Assembly: GCF_000483165.1 (NCBI RefSeq)
Contig: NZ_AXXW01000007.1
Coordinates: 1 to 64,000, forward strand
Source: Tullyiplasma multilocale ATCC 49900
GTDB taxonomy: Bacteria; Bacillota_I; Bacilli_A; Mycoplasmatales; Mycoplasmataceae
Direction of reading: 5' to 3'
Length of the DNA: 64,000 nt
Part shown: positions 32,884-43,100 of the stretch, one piece after another
How the letters are laid out: each line of letters begins with the position of its first letter
Numbering within the stretch: position 1 is the first letter of the stretch
Notes under the pieces: generated by a model
What the model was told of the DNA's origin: nothing
Databases searched by the model: none
The model's input: the letters and a program-made list of their open reading frames with translations, nothing else
Position numbers and translations under genes: made by a program

Positions 32884-32958
32884 AAAGCAAGGCTTTCGCC
32901 TTGCTCAGATTTATTAATCTTATGATTTAATATTACAACTTTTTAACCGATAAATCAA
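32884..32958 (-). promoter_or_regulatory. Promoter and leader hairpin of the rimP-nusA-infB operon
   Basis: Minus strand TTGATT (32953-32958), 17 bp, TAATAT (32930-32935), placed at the very end of the preceding gene. The leader forms AGCAAGGC GAAA GCCTTGCT (32886-32905), a GNRA-capped stem followed by TTTCTTATT. It could act as an attenuator or as the terminator of the upstream gene. Confidence 0.7.
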
Positions 32959-33648
32959 TTACATTGCTTTAGTTAATTTATATTTACGTGAACTTGTAAC
33001 TACAAGAACCGCTGAAACTACAATTCCTGAATAAAACAGAAAAGACATAAATCCACTTGCCCCATAATAGCCATTTTGATATGAAGGAAAAACAATATTT
33101 GAAACTATTGTTCAAATTAAAATTAAAACCCCAATGAATCACTCCACTGATGCAGATGCCTTAAAAATTTTAGATGTAGTTTCTTCTTCCACATATTTAG
33201 TGTTTAGAGATATAACATCTAAAACTATAACACCAAAAATTACTATAGCCTCAATAACATGTGAGACCAACACTCATATATTTCAATCATAGAATCCGTG
33301 ACTACCAATCATTACCATAGTAGCAATTAATGAAGTTGCCAATAATGATGCAAATACAATCGAAGTAATTGTCATTTTCTTAAATGCCTTAAGTTTTTGT
33401 GTTCTAACAGCAAAACTACCTGAATTTGGTTTAGGTTTCTCTATAGAACCATCCTCATTGCTTTCTGGAAAACCAAAAGCACCTGCGTTTTGTTTCATTC
33501 TCTTTAATCGCAAGATTTCCATTTCTGTCAATTCTTCTGGTGCATTTGCAACTTTTGTCTGTTTTAATTTTTGAAGTTCATCTTCTAATTCTTTGATCTT
33601 TCGTGCTTTGACATCATCATTAAGAATGTCTTCATTTCTGTTATTCAT
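32959..33648 (-). CDS. Membrane protein with long charged N-terminus, 229 aa
   Basis: About 95 hydrophilic residues (coiled-coil-like KIKELEDELQKLKQ near residue 18) precede four hydrophobic helices. TGA is Trp at five positions. ATG at 33648 follows AAGGAGA; an upstream TTG is not needed. Function unknown. Other small four-helix proteins of this region (34404-34940, 38505-39041, 39130-39690) have a similar layout. Confidence 0.8.
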
Positions 33649-33668
33649 CAATCTTCTCCTTGAATTTT

Positions 33669-34319
33669 TTACTTTACAAATTTAGCATATTCTTCATAAG
33701 GCATTCTAACTTTACCCTTATCAAAACTTTCATCTCGATATCCTAAAGCTAAACCTAGTGCAATATTTTGATCGTCATCCATTAATCCTTTTTCTCTAAG
33801 AACTTTAGTTAAACCAACTAGGTCAAACCCTTCTTGAGCACAACTATCAATTCCTAAATCAGCTGCCGCCACTGTCCCTATTCCTAAAGCGATGTATGAT
33901 TGTTTCAAACTTCATTCATCTGGATTCATATTTGCATATTCTTTTCCAAATTTATAATTTCAAACATTATCAATGTTTGAAACAAAACGATCTCTCTTAT
34001 CTACCATTTCACCAAAAATAGCATCAGCTGATCTTGGGATAGTCACATCCTTAACTTTTTGTCCATTGTCATTTATTAAGATAATATATGCACTTGCAGT
34101 TACAAAGTTTGGTTGATTATAAAAGATCGGTGCCAATTCATTTAGAAATTCCCCTCTTTGAATAACAATCACTTGTGAGTTAAACATCCCATAACTTGCC
34201 GGACTCATTCTCATCGCTTCAACAATTGCTTGTAAGTCTTGTTCACTTACATCTTTATCTGTTAAAAATTTACGAGCACTATGACGTTCTGTCATTAATT
34301 CTGTTACTGATTTTTTCAT
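33669..34319 (-). CDS. Nitroreductase-family NAD(P)H:FMN oxidoreductase
   Basis: The 216-residue protein starts MKKSVTELMTERHSARKFLT, the FMN-binding RHSxRxF motif of nitroreductases, with SPASYGMFNSQVIVI (compare PSa-x-N-x-QPw) and the C-terminal IALGLALGYRDE (compare GyP). It binds FMN and reduces quinones, nitro compounds or oxygen. ATG at 34319 is chosen; further upstream starts would lie in the ribosome binding site. Two TGA-Trp codons. Confidence 0.88.
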
Positions 34320-34403
34320 TCTTCTTTTCTCCATTAAAAAACTTATCAAATAATATTGATAAGTTAATATATATTATAAATCAATTGAAACACAATGGAA
34401 TAT

Positions 34404-34940
34404 TTAGACCTTAATCATTTTATTATATGTCTTAAGTTTGACTACTCCAATAACTAGTGTAGCTATTCCAACCCCACTAGATAAAATACCAAATATAATA
34501 GCCATTGTAATATAAAGACTTGTATACTCATGTCCAAATTCAGATTCAACAACAGAATAAGCAGCCACCAATACTATTGTTGCGATAAATGATCCCAAAA
34601 TTTCCAAACTTCCAAATACAATTTCAACTATTGAACTTGCCTTATATGTCCCTGGTATAACATTATTAAGATTCACACCTTTTCCTATTATGATTGAATT
34701 CAATACAATAACCACGATATAAAAGCCAAGTCCAAAAATATTCATTACAACAGCTCCCGACTCTAAACCAACAAAGCTCATTATTGTTGAAAAAGCAAAT
34801 ACACAACTTAACGACAATGTTGCGATTGATAATTTCCTAAATTTCTTTATTTGAACATTGAATTCATCTTCTCGCATTTTATTTTGAAATAATCTGGCGT
34901 TTTCTTGTTCGTTGTCTTCTATTATTTTATCTGTATCCAT
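34404..34940 (-). CDS. Four-helix membrane protein, 178 aa, unknown
   Basis: A hydrophilic N-terminus (MDTDKIIEDNEQENARLF) is followed by four membrane helices. No TGA in the frame. Flanked by sizeable intergenic regions on both sides, so it is probably transcribed alone. No recognised family. Confidence 0.8.
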   Translation of the reverse strand: MDTDKIIEDNEQENARLFQNKMREDEFNVQIKKFRKLSIATLSLSCVFAFSTIMSFVGLESGAVVMNIFGLGFYIVVIVLNSIIIGKGVNLNNVIPGTYKASSIVEIVFGSLEILGSFIATIVLVAAYSVVESEFGHEYTSLYITMAIIFGILSSGVGIATLVIGVVKLKTYNKMIKV

Positions 34941-35047
34941 AGTTTCACCTCAAAAATATATTATCATCTACAACACCTTTAATTGAGTGTATTTTCTCAT
35001 AGTAAAACTGTTAAATAATAAAAAAGCAATAAAATTAAGGCAAATAA

Positions 35048-35074
35048 AAATAGCTCCTTCTATGGAGCTATTTC
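35048..35074 (-). terminator. Terminator of the guaA-guaB operon
   Basis: AAATAGCTCC and GGAGCTATTT arms with TTCTAT loop; it includes the guaB stop codon. Confidence 0.9.
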
Positions 35075-36210
35075 TTATTATTTTTTGTAGTTTGCGCACC
35101 TTGAATGTTTTTAACACTATGAGGGTGTGATTCATTTAATCCAGCATTTGTGATTTGCACAAATCTAGCATCAGTTCGTAATTCATCGATGTTGTGTGAT
35201 CCAGTATAACCCATACCAGCTCTTAACCCACCAATCATTTGGAAGATAACATCTGCTACTGGTCCTTTATAATCAACCATTGATTCAATTCCTTCAGGAA
35301 CTAATTTTTTATTTCCTTTTTGGAAGTAACGATCACTTGACCCACGTTTCATCGCAGCCATTGAACCCATACCAACATAAGTTTTGTATGTTTTCCCATC
35401 AATTGTGATTTCACTTCCAGGAGTTTCTTCACAACCAGCAAACATTGAACCTAACATTACCACATTTGATCCAACAGCTAATGCTTTAACAACATCTCCA
35501 GAATATTTAATTCCTCCATCAGCAATAAATGGTATATCTACTGTTTTACAGTATTCATAAACATTTGATAATGCCGTCATTTGAGGAACCCCAACTCCAG
35601 CAACAACTCTTGTTGTACAAATACTTCCAGGACCAATTCCAACTTTAACAGCATCAGCTCCAGCTTCAACTAAGTCTTTAGCACCTTCAGCAGTAGCGAT
35701 ATTTCCCGGAATTACATCTAAGTTAGGATATTTAGCTTTAACCGCTTTAACAGTGTTTAAAATACCTTCTGAGTGTCCGTGAGCTGAATCGATTACTAAG
35801 AAATCTAATCCAGCTGCCACTAACGCATCAACTCTTGCAATTGTCTCTTCACTAACTCCAACCGCAGCACCAGCAATTAATCTTCCTTGTTTATCAACAA
35901 CTGCCATTTGATCAACATTTTCAAATTCTGCTGCTTTAACTAACGCAACTTCTTTGGCTTGATCTTCAATAGATAAGTTCTTATGAATAATTCCAGCTCC
36001 ACCCAATTTTGCAATTGCAATAGCCATTGCTGACTCAGTAACTGTATCCATAGCAGCCGATAAGAAAGGAATGTTTAATGTGATGTTTTTTGTTAATCTA
36101 GTTTTCAAATCAACTTGACTTGGTAACACATCACTTTTTGCAGGAATTAATAAAACATCATCATAAGTAATTCCTAATTCTACTAATTTTCCATTTAAAT
36201 TGTTTTCCAT
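35068..36210 (-). CDS. guaB: IMP dehydrogenase lacking CBS domains, 380 aa
   Basis: The catalytic barrel is complete: [14 protein letters not shown] at the start, [11 protein letters not shown] (catalytic Cys loop), [15 protein letters not shown] and [17 protein letters not shown] (flap). It oxidises IMP to XMP in guanine nucleotide synthesis. The usual ~120-residue pair of CBS domains, normally after about residue 90, is missing: [20 protein letters not shown] leads straight to [13 protein letters not shown]. This removes the standard site of nucleotide regulation. ATG 36210 follows AGGAGA. Downstream of guaA by 8 bp. Confidence 0.96.
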   Translation of the reverse strand: MENNLNGKLVELGITYDDVLLIPAKSDVLPSQVDLKTRLTKNITLNIPFLSAAMDTVTESAMAIAIAKLGGAGIIHKNLSIEDQAKEVALVKAAEFENVDQMAVVDKQGRLIAGAAVGVSEETIARVDALVAAGLDFLVIDSAHGHSEGILNTVKAVKAKYPNLDVIPGNIATAEGAKDLVEAGADAVKVGIGPGSICTTRVVAGVGVPQMTALSNVYEYCKTVDIPFIADGGIKYSGDVVKALAVGSNVVMLGSMFAGCEETPGSEITIDGKTYKTYVGMGSMAAMKRGSSDRYFQKGNKKLVPEGIESMVDYKGPVADVIFQMIGGLRAGMGYTGSHNIDELRTDARFVQITNAGLNESHPHSVKNIQGAQTTKNNKK

Positions 36211-36218
36211 GTTATCTC

Positions 36219-37763
36219 CTATTCTCATTCAATTGTTCCAGGAGGTTTAGATGTAATATCATAAACGATACGGTTTACATTTTTAACCTCATTAATAATT
36301 TTATTAACTACACCATCCAAGAAATCTCATGGTAAGTGAGTAGCTGTTGCTGTCATAAAGTCAATTGTATTTACACAACGTAATGCAGCAACATATTCAT
36401 AAGTTCTGTTATCTCCCATAACTCCAACTGTTTTAACTGGTAATAAAACAACGTGAGCTTGAGATACTTGTGTATATAGTCCAGCTTCATGTAAAGCTGT
36501 AATGAAGATGTCATCAGCGTCTCTTAAAATATCACATTTCTCTTTTGTAACTTCACCAATTACTCTAATTCCTAATCCAGGACCTGGGAATGGGTGGCGA
36601 TCAATCATGATATCAGGAATTCCTAATTCACGACCAACTTTTCTTACTTCATCTTTGAATAAATCTCTTAATGGTTCTAATAATTCAAATCCTAAATCTT
36701 CAGGTAGTCCACCGACGTTGTGGTGTGATTTAATTGTTTTTGAAGTATGTCCTTGTTTTGAAGATTCAATAACATCAGGATAGATTGTTCCTTGAGCTAA
36801 TCATTTAGCGTCTTTACTTAGTTTTCTTGCTTCTTCAGTAAATACATCAATGAATAATTTACCAATTAATTTACGTTTAGCTTCTGGTTCTTCAACACCT
36901 TTTAAGTTTGAGTAGAATAAATCAGCAGCATCAATTTTAATAATATTCATATCAAAGTTTTGAGTATATGTATCCATTACTTGTTGACCTTCGTTTTTAC
37001 GTAATAGTCCAGTGTCAACAAAAATACATGTTAATTGTTTACCGATTGCTTTTGAAATTAAAGTAGCCGCAACTGATGAATCAACTCCTCCACTTAATCC
37101 TAAAATAACTTTGTCAGCTCCAACTTGAGTTTTAATTTTTTCGATTGCATTATCAATGAATTTTGACATGAATCAATCTTTTGTAGATCCACAAATATCA
37201 AACACGAAGTTATTTAACATTTGAGCTCCGAATTCACTATGAGTAACTTCGGCATGATATTGAATTCCATAAATTTCTTTTGTCTCATGTTTAATTGCAG
37301 CAATTGAATTATCACTATGTGCAATTTGTTTGAAATCAACTGGTAATTTAGTAATGTGGTCAGCATGACTCATTCAAACATCTTTTTGATCTGGTACATC
37401 TTTAAATAATTTATTAGTAGTATCATCTAAAAATAATTTAGCTTTACCAAATTCTTGTTTATCGGCAGATTCAACAACTCCACCAAATAAATGAGTAATC
37501 AATTGTAATCCATAACATACTCCTAAAACAGGAACTCCTGCTTCAAAAATTTCTTTATTAACAGTGTAAGCTTGATCTTCGTACACACTTGCAGGTCCCC
37601 CACTTAAAATGATTCCTTTTAAGTTTGGGTATTGTTTTAACCCTTCTTTAGTAATTGTGAAATCAATAACTTCAGCTAAAACATTTTGTTCTCTGATTCT
37701 TCTAGCTAGTAATTGAGTATATTGACTTCCAAAGTCTAAAATAATGATTTGTGTTTGTTCCAT
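36219..37763 (-). CDS. guaA: GMP synthase (glutamine-hydrolysing)
   Basis: The 514-residue protein has the class I amidotransferase domain (GVCYGLQLI with catalytic Cys; [10 protein letters not shown] with His/Glu), the ATP pyrophosphatase loop [13 protein letters not shown] (about residue 225), and the dimerisation domain ([13 protein letters not shown]). It converts XMP to GMP. Several TGA-Trp codons. It is preceded by a guanine-type riboswitch and followed by guaB, so guanine level probably controls both. Confidence 0.98.
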
Positions 37764-37779
37764 GTTTCTCCTTTTATAA

Positions 37780-37912
37780 AAAAATGCTAATGAAAAACTC
37801 GGCCACACAGTGTATGACAAAAACTTCTCCAAGAGCATCTTCTTATAGATTTGCATTGGTGCAACGTAGAGACACCGACCCATTATGTCGGCTTATACAA
37901 GTTTTTCATTAT
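37780..37912 (-). promoter_or_regulatory. Guanine-class purine riboswitch upstream of guaA
   Basis: Read on the minus strand: CTTGTA (P1), TAAG, CCGAC-ATAATGG-GTCGG (P2 and L2; compare GATATGG), TGTCTCTA (J2/3; compare GTTTCTA), TTGCA-CCAA-TGCAA (P3), then C and TATAAG (P1 3' strand). The C before the closing strand predicts guanine rather than adenine binding. The core covers about 37842-37901. Downstream CGAGTTTTTCATT (about 37788-37800) can pair with AATGAAAAACTTG of the 5' side of P1, giving a mutually exclusive fold before a T-run. 2'-deoxyguanosine variants are known in Mesoplasma, so the exact ligand is open. Confidence 0.75.
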
Positions 37913-37959
37913 TAAATTATTATATTGATATTACTAAATTAAAATAAAAAAACAACCCT

Positions 37960-38308
37960 ATGATATTCAAAATATGAATTATAGTCGATAAGACCATTCA
38001 ATTTGAAATCAAAAAGGAGATAATATTACTAGTTCCACACACAAATGCAGGTTAAAGGAAAATTATCAAAATTATATACTCAGAGAACTCTGATGTAGTG
38101 GTTTTTTGGGGAAAATAAAACAGAACTAAATAGACGTGACTACATGTTAGTTAGAAATATGTTTACTGGTGGATATTCTACTGAAGATATCCGAAATGAT
38201 GTTGACCACATAAGAAGCGTTAAAAAAACCATTGACAAAGGCCACATAGACTTTTTTAATAAAACAACGGAAAGTATTTACTTTTCAAAAGTGAAGATGT
38301 ATATTTAA
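37960..38308 (+). pseudogene. Remnant of a plus-strand gene, unknown
   Basis: Two short plus-strand open stretches lie here without ribosome binding sites: 37960-38055 (MIFKIWIIVDKTIQFEIKKE...) and one ending at 38308 (from about 38105; ATG at 38144; RRDYMLVRNMFTGGYSTEDI). A stop separates them. Composition looks coding, but the fragments are too short to be working genes. I do not recognise the ancestor. The rest of the 740-bp gap up to 38504 holds the riboswitch and a terminator. Confidence 0.3.
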
Positions 38309-38356
38309 AATAATCAAAGAGATTTGGTGACAAAGTTTAGTGGTGTACTCCACAGT

Positions 38357-38386
38357 AAAAAAAGAGGTTCAGGCCTCTTTTTTTAT
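38357..38386. terminator. Bidirectional terminator
   Basis: AAAAAAAGAGG and CCTCTTTTTTT arms with TTCAGG loop, after the plus-strand remnant. Confidence 0.8.
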
Positions 38387-38504
38387 ATATAGGAGCTTAG
38401 AGATGACACAGCACTAATTTTAATAAGAACTGAGTCTAACTTTTTGAAATAATAAAAAAAGGAATATTGATATTCAAAAAATATATTGCTTCCGTAATGC
38501 ATTT

Positions 38505-39041
38505 TTATTTAACTAAATTCGAAACGATTTTCTTATCACCAAGTCTAAGTGCGAAAAAGAAAATAACCCTGAATATAAAAGTTGTTAAGAAGAAAATTAT
38601 TCTTCATACCAGAATAGGAACTATAAGGAATAATGTAAACACATCTACAGCAAAGTCAAAAGATTTTTCGTGATCATTAAGAGATCTGAAACTACAACTG
38701 TAAAAGTAATCAATTGGCCCAGTTCTCATAGTGTTGAATTTTGTATTAAAAACTCTATTTGTCGTAAATAATGCACAAACCATCATATAACCACCCTTAG
38801 CATTACCCCTTTTAAAACTTAATCTCGCTTTTAACAATCCCACACCAATGTTGACAGATAAATTCAAAGAAATAATTACAGAAACAATCAATGAGATGGT
38901 TCTAATTGGAAAGTCCTCATTAGTTTGTAAATAATTAGCTATATCAAAAGTCAAGAAAATAATTGACACAACTGTCCAAATTACAGATAATAGAAAACAT
39001 GCGAAAAGCATATTGGTAAAAAACTTTATATTTTTTGACAT
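38505..39041 (-). CDS. Four-helix membrane protein, 178 aa, unknown
   Basis: The product starts MSKNIKFFTNMLFACFLLSV and has three to four membrane helices; one TGA-Trp (38602) joins two open segments. It has the same length as the protein at 34404-34940 but little obvious identity. A 26-bp palindrome lies 27 bp upstream of the start codon. Confidence 0.75.
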
Positions 39042-39067
39042 ATTTCCCCCACTTTATTTTAAGTATA

Positions 39068-39093
39068 ATCTCAGAATAATATTATTGTGAGAT
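39068..39093. promoter_or_regulatory. 26-bp palindrome upstream of membrane protein gene
   Basis: ATCTCAGAATAAT (39068-39080) and ATTATTGTGAGAT (39081-39093) are inverted repeats with a single mismatch pair. Position just before the start region suggests an operator. No regulator was identified. Confidence 0.5.
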
Positions 39094-39112
39094 ATTGATC
39101 ATATAATAAATA

Positions 39113-39138
39113 AAAAAATAACCTCTCGGTTATTCTTG
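39113..39138 (-). terminator. Terminator after 39130-39690
   Basis: AATAACC TCTC GGTTATT hairpin followed by T residues on the minus strand; includes the stop codon. Confidence 0.8.
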
Positions 39139-39690
39139 TTCTGAAGAATCTGTTTCGATTGCAATGATTTCTTCTTTTTGCATCACTTCATTATTTTCTA
39201 CTTTTCTTGAAAATTTGATTTTGAAGTACTCTATTTTAATAACACTTGTTAAGTAAATTCCGTATCCTCAAATTGCTAATAAAATTATATTCAATACGAA
39301 GAAAACATAATAAATTGAAACAACACTATGATCAATACCTTTTCTAGCAGCAAATGTTAATCCAAACATCACAAACATAAGGATAAACATTATAAATCAT
39401 GAAGCGAAGTTTACAATTCAATACTGGCTATTAATCTTATCATTACCTTTTCTTTGTTGCGTAATAATAAAAGTTTTGTAAAATGCCAATATCACGAAAA
39501 GCAATCCCATTATCAATGATAATGTCCCTAAACCAGATAGTTTAGTTAACTTCAAATTCTCAGCTATTTTAGCTTGGTCCATTGAAATGAAACCTTGACC
39601 TATTAAAACAAACCCAAACACAAACATTACGATAGTTGAAATCAACATCAAGAACATTCCTGTTTTATTTTTTTCAAAATTATTTCTCAT
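39130..39690 (-). CDS. Four-helix membrane protein, 186 aa, unknown
   Basis: The product starts MRNNFEKNKTGMFLMLISTI, with four hydrophobic helices and an acidic C-terminal tail (EEIIAIETDSSEQE). Two TGA-Trp codons. No family recognised; it forms a local group of small membrane proteins with its neighbours. Confidence 0.78.
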
Positions 39691-39747
39691 AATACCCTCC
39701 CATAAAAGTTACATATATATTTTTAATTATATAAGTAAAACTCCAAA

Positions 39748-39783
39748 ATAAAAACGAATTCCTTCGCTTTTCGTTTTTATTTT
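39748..39783 (-). terminator. Terminator after the 61-aa gene
   Basis: AAAACGAA and TTCGTTTT arms around TTCCTTCGCTT, followed by a T/A-rich tract. Confidence 0.65.
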
Positions 39784-39829
39784 TTTATTAACTTTTTTTA
39801 ATTAATATAGAGTACTTTTAAATAAATTT

Positions 39830-40015
39830 CTAATTAATTAAGACTTTTATATTAGTTGTCAATATTATCATCGTGTCATCTATTTTTCCAGGTAGTCCAT
39901 GACTTGCACTAGATCATATTATTTCAATTACTATAATCCCTGTTATAAATCCAATAATGGCCAAAGTTGCAAGAATAAGAAATACTATTAAAATTCGTTT
40001 GCGTCATTTTTTCAT
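39830..40015 (-). CDS. Single-helix small membrane protein, 61 aa
   Basis: The protein starts MKKWRKRILIVFLILATLAI, with a basic N-terminus and one long membrane helix (about residues 8-34), then a short polar tail. TGA is Trp at two positions. GAGGTGG lies 13 bp before ATG at 40015, a long but usable spacing. Function unknown. Confidence 0.55.
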
Positions 40016-40086
40016 ATTTTAGATACCACCTCATATTTTCATGATAACACCATTAATAAATTAGTCCCTAATCAAAAATTAATAAA

Positions 40087-40118
40087 AAATCTACTTTCAT
40101 TTTACCGAAAGTAGATTA
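40087..40118 (-). terminator. Terminator after polC
   Basis: AATCTACTTTC and GAAAGTAGATT perfect stem with an 8-nt loop, right after the polC stop codon. Confidence 0.9.
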
Positions 40119-40124
40119 ATAAAA

Positions 40125-43100
40125 TTAGAATTCAAATGTTAATTGTTCATCTCCTGATAAGGCATCAGTGATTTTTAAGTCTTCAAATATTTTTAATTGA
40201 GTTTGAGTTACTTGAGTTCTATTTTTTAAATCCGTAATTGAAGAGATTGGTTTAATTTCTCTTGCTTTTACAATAGATTCTCCAGCAGCTGTTCCTAATG
40301 AATCAATAACATCAAATGGTGGAATAATAACTTTGTTCTCGTCTACTACAAATCTTGAAGCTAATGATTTTTCAAAATCAATGTTTTTAAATTTGATCCC
40401 ACGAGCAAACATTTCTAGTAATACCTCATATGATATTTTTAAGTCATCATCTTTTTTAGTCATTTTTTCACCATGACTTGAACGGTATTCCATCTCTTTA
40501 ATTTTGGCAGCAACTGCTTCATAACCACCAAGAGCTGCTTTTAAATCGAAAGCATCAGCTCTTGTAGAAAAGAATGTTGCATAGTATTCAGCAGGATAAT
40601 ACACTTTATATCATGCAATTCTATATGCCATTAAAACGTAAGCTGTAGCATGGGCTTTAGGGAACATATATTTAATTTTTAAACATGAATCGATATATCA
40701 ATCCGGAACTGCACATTCATGCATAGCATTAATTCATTCCTTAGTTAAACCTTTACCTTTACGAACTGATTCCATGATTGTGAAAGACATAGTTGCATCC
40801 ATTCCCATGCTCATTAAATAAACCATAATGTCATCACGACAACCAATAACAGTTGAAATGTTGGCAATACCTTCTTTAATTAATTTTTGAGCATTCCCTA
40901 ATCATACGTCTGTTCCGTGTGATAATCCAGAAATTTGAACTAAGTCAGCAAATGTTTTAGGTTTTGTTTCTCGTAACATCCCTCTAACAAATGAAGTTCC
41001 GAATTCAGGAATTCCGATAGCCCCAGTAGTTTCACCATTGATTTTGTCAGGTTCGATACCCAATTGGTCTAGTCCTGAGAATAATGAATAAACATTTTCA
41101 TCATTTGTTGGAATAGTGATTGGATCAACTCCTGTAATATCTCTTAAAATTTTAAGAGCAGTTGGGTCAACGTGTCCCAAAATATCCATTTTTAATAAGT
41201 TATCGTGGATTGAGTGGAAATCGAAGTGAGTTGTTTTTCAAGCAGCACTTTGATCGTCAGCTGGATAGTTAACAGGTGTAAAGTCTTCAATGTCGTATTC
41301 ACTTGGAAGAATAATAATTCCACCTGGGTGTTGACCAGTAGTTCTTTTAACCCCTTCAGCTAAACTAGCTAAACGCTCAACTTCAACTTTACGTGGTTGA
41401 TTAAATTCGTCGTATTTTTCTTCCATATAACCTTTAACATAACCAAATGCTGTTTTGGCAGCAACTGTAGAAATTGTTCCGGCTCTGAAAACATTGTTTT
41501 CACCGAACATTTCTTTTGTAAAGTTGTGAGCTGTAGGTTGATATTCTCCTGAGAAGTTTAAGTCGATATCAGGAACTTTATCTCCATCGAAACCTAAGAA
41601 AGTTTCAAACGGAATATCGTGTCCATCACCAATTAATTGTTCATTACATTCAGGACAATTAGCTTTTGGTAAATCATATCCACATTTTACTTCAGGTGGA
41701 GTATCAAAGTTTGAGTATTTACATTTCGCACAACGGTAGTGAGCTTTAAGTGGATTAACTTCGGTAATATTTGAAGCTGTTGCTACAAATGAAGAACCAA
41801 CAGAACCACGTGATCCTACTAAATATCCATCGTTTAGTGATTTCTCTACAAGTTTGTGAGAAATTCAATAAATAACAGCAAAACCATGTTTAGTAATAGA
41901 TGATAATTCTTTTTCCAAACGAGCTTCAACGATTTCTGGTAATACTGGTCCATATAAATCATGGGCAGTTTCATAACATTTATCTCTTAATAAAACATCT
42001 ACATTCTCAATATATGGAGTATATGAACCATCTCTAACAGGTACTACATCTCCATCAATCATGTCATTAATAATGTTTGTATTTTCAATAACAATCTTAT
42101 TAATTAATTCTTTATCTTCTAATCAAGCAAATTCGCTTAACATTTCAGTTGTTGTTCTAAGGTGTTGATCAGGGTTATCCTTAACACGACCTTTAAAGTC
42201 GTATAATGGGTGTCTTCTTCCCCCTAATCCCTTAGCTGATATATAAACTTCACGAATTTGTTTTAATTCTTCATCAGTATAATGGGCATCACTTGTAGCT
42301 ACTACTAATTTATTATGTTTTAAAGCAGCATCAATGATTATTCTTACTGTTCTCTTAAGTTCATTTTCATCCAATGAATCATTTTGTAGTAAGTTTTTAT
42401 AAACGCTTAGTGGTTGAACTTCTACATAGTCATAGAATTGAATTCTTTTTTCTAATTCTTCAATTGTATTTGTTCTAGCTATATCAAAGATCTCTCCATT
42501 AACACAACTTGTTCCAAATAAAAGATTCCCATTTTTTTGTAATTCTTCTAATTGTTGTTTAAAGATTTTTGGTCCACCAAAGTATTGTTCGGTATGAGTT
42601 AATGAAACTAATTTATAAAGTTCTTTTAACCCTTTCATGTTTTTAACCAATACAGTTGTATGGAAACCACGTGAACGAACATAGTTCATGTTATCTTTAT
42701 CATTTTCAGGATTTACTTTATTTCAATCAGTATCAATATCAATACTCATAGTTTTTCTTAAATCAGCTCACATGTGCTCGTAGATGTCAGTTAGAACATC
42801 GGCATCATAGTCCCCACGGTGAGCAACTTTATCATCGTATAAAATACCATTTTTCTTAGCAACTGTTCCTAATCTGTGATTTGAAAGAGTTGGATACATC
42901 GCTCTGGCAATTGTTAATGTATCAATAACTGTATTTGTTAACTCTGGATATCCTAATTTTTTAGCATAACTATTCAAGAAGTTGAAGTCGAAGTTGGCAT
43001 TGTGGGCAACTAAAATAGCTCCATCAATAATTTCATATATTTTCTTAAATGCTTCTTCAATTCCTGGTTTATCCTCTAACATTTCATCAGTGATGTGAGT

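Noticed and set aside
37374-37883. Longer N-terminus for GuaA starting near 37883
   Set aside because: The extension is encoded by the riboswitch; ATG 37763 gives the normal GuaA start and has a ribosome binding site.
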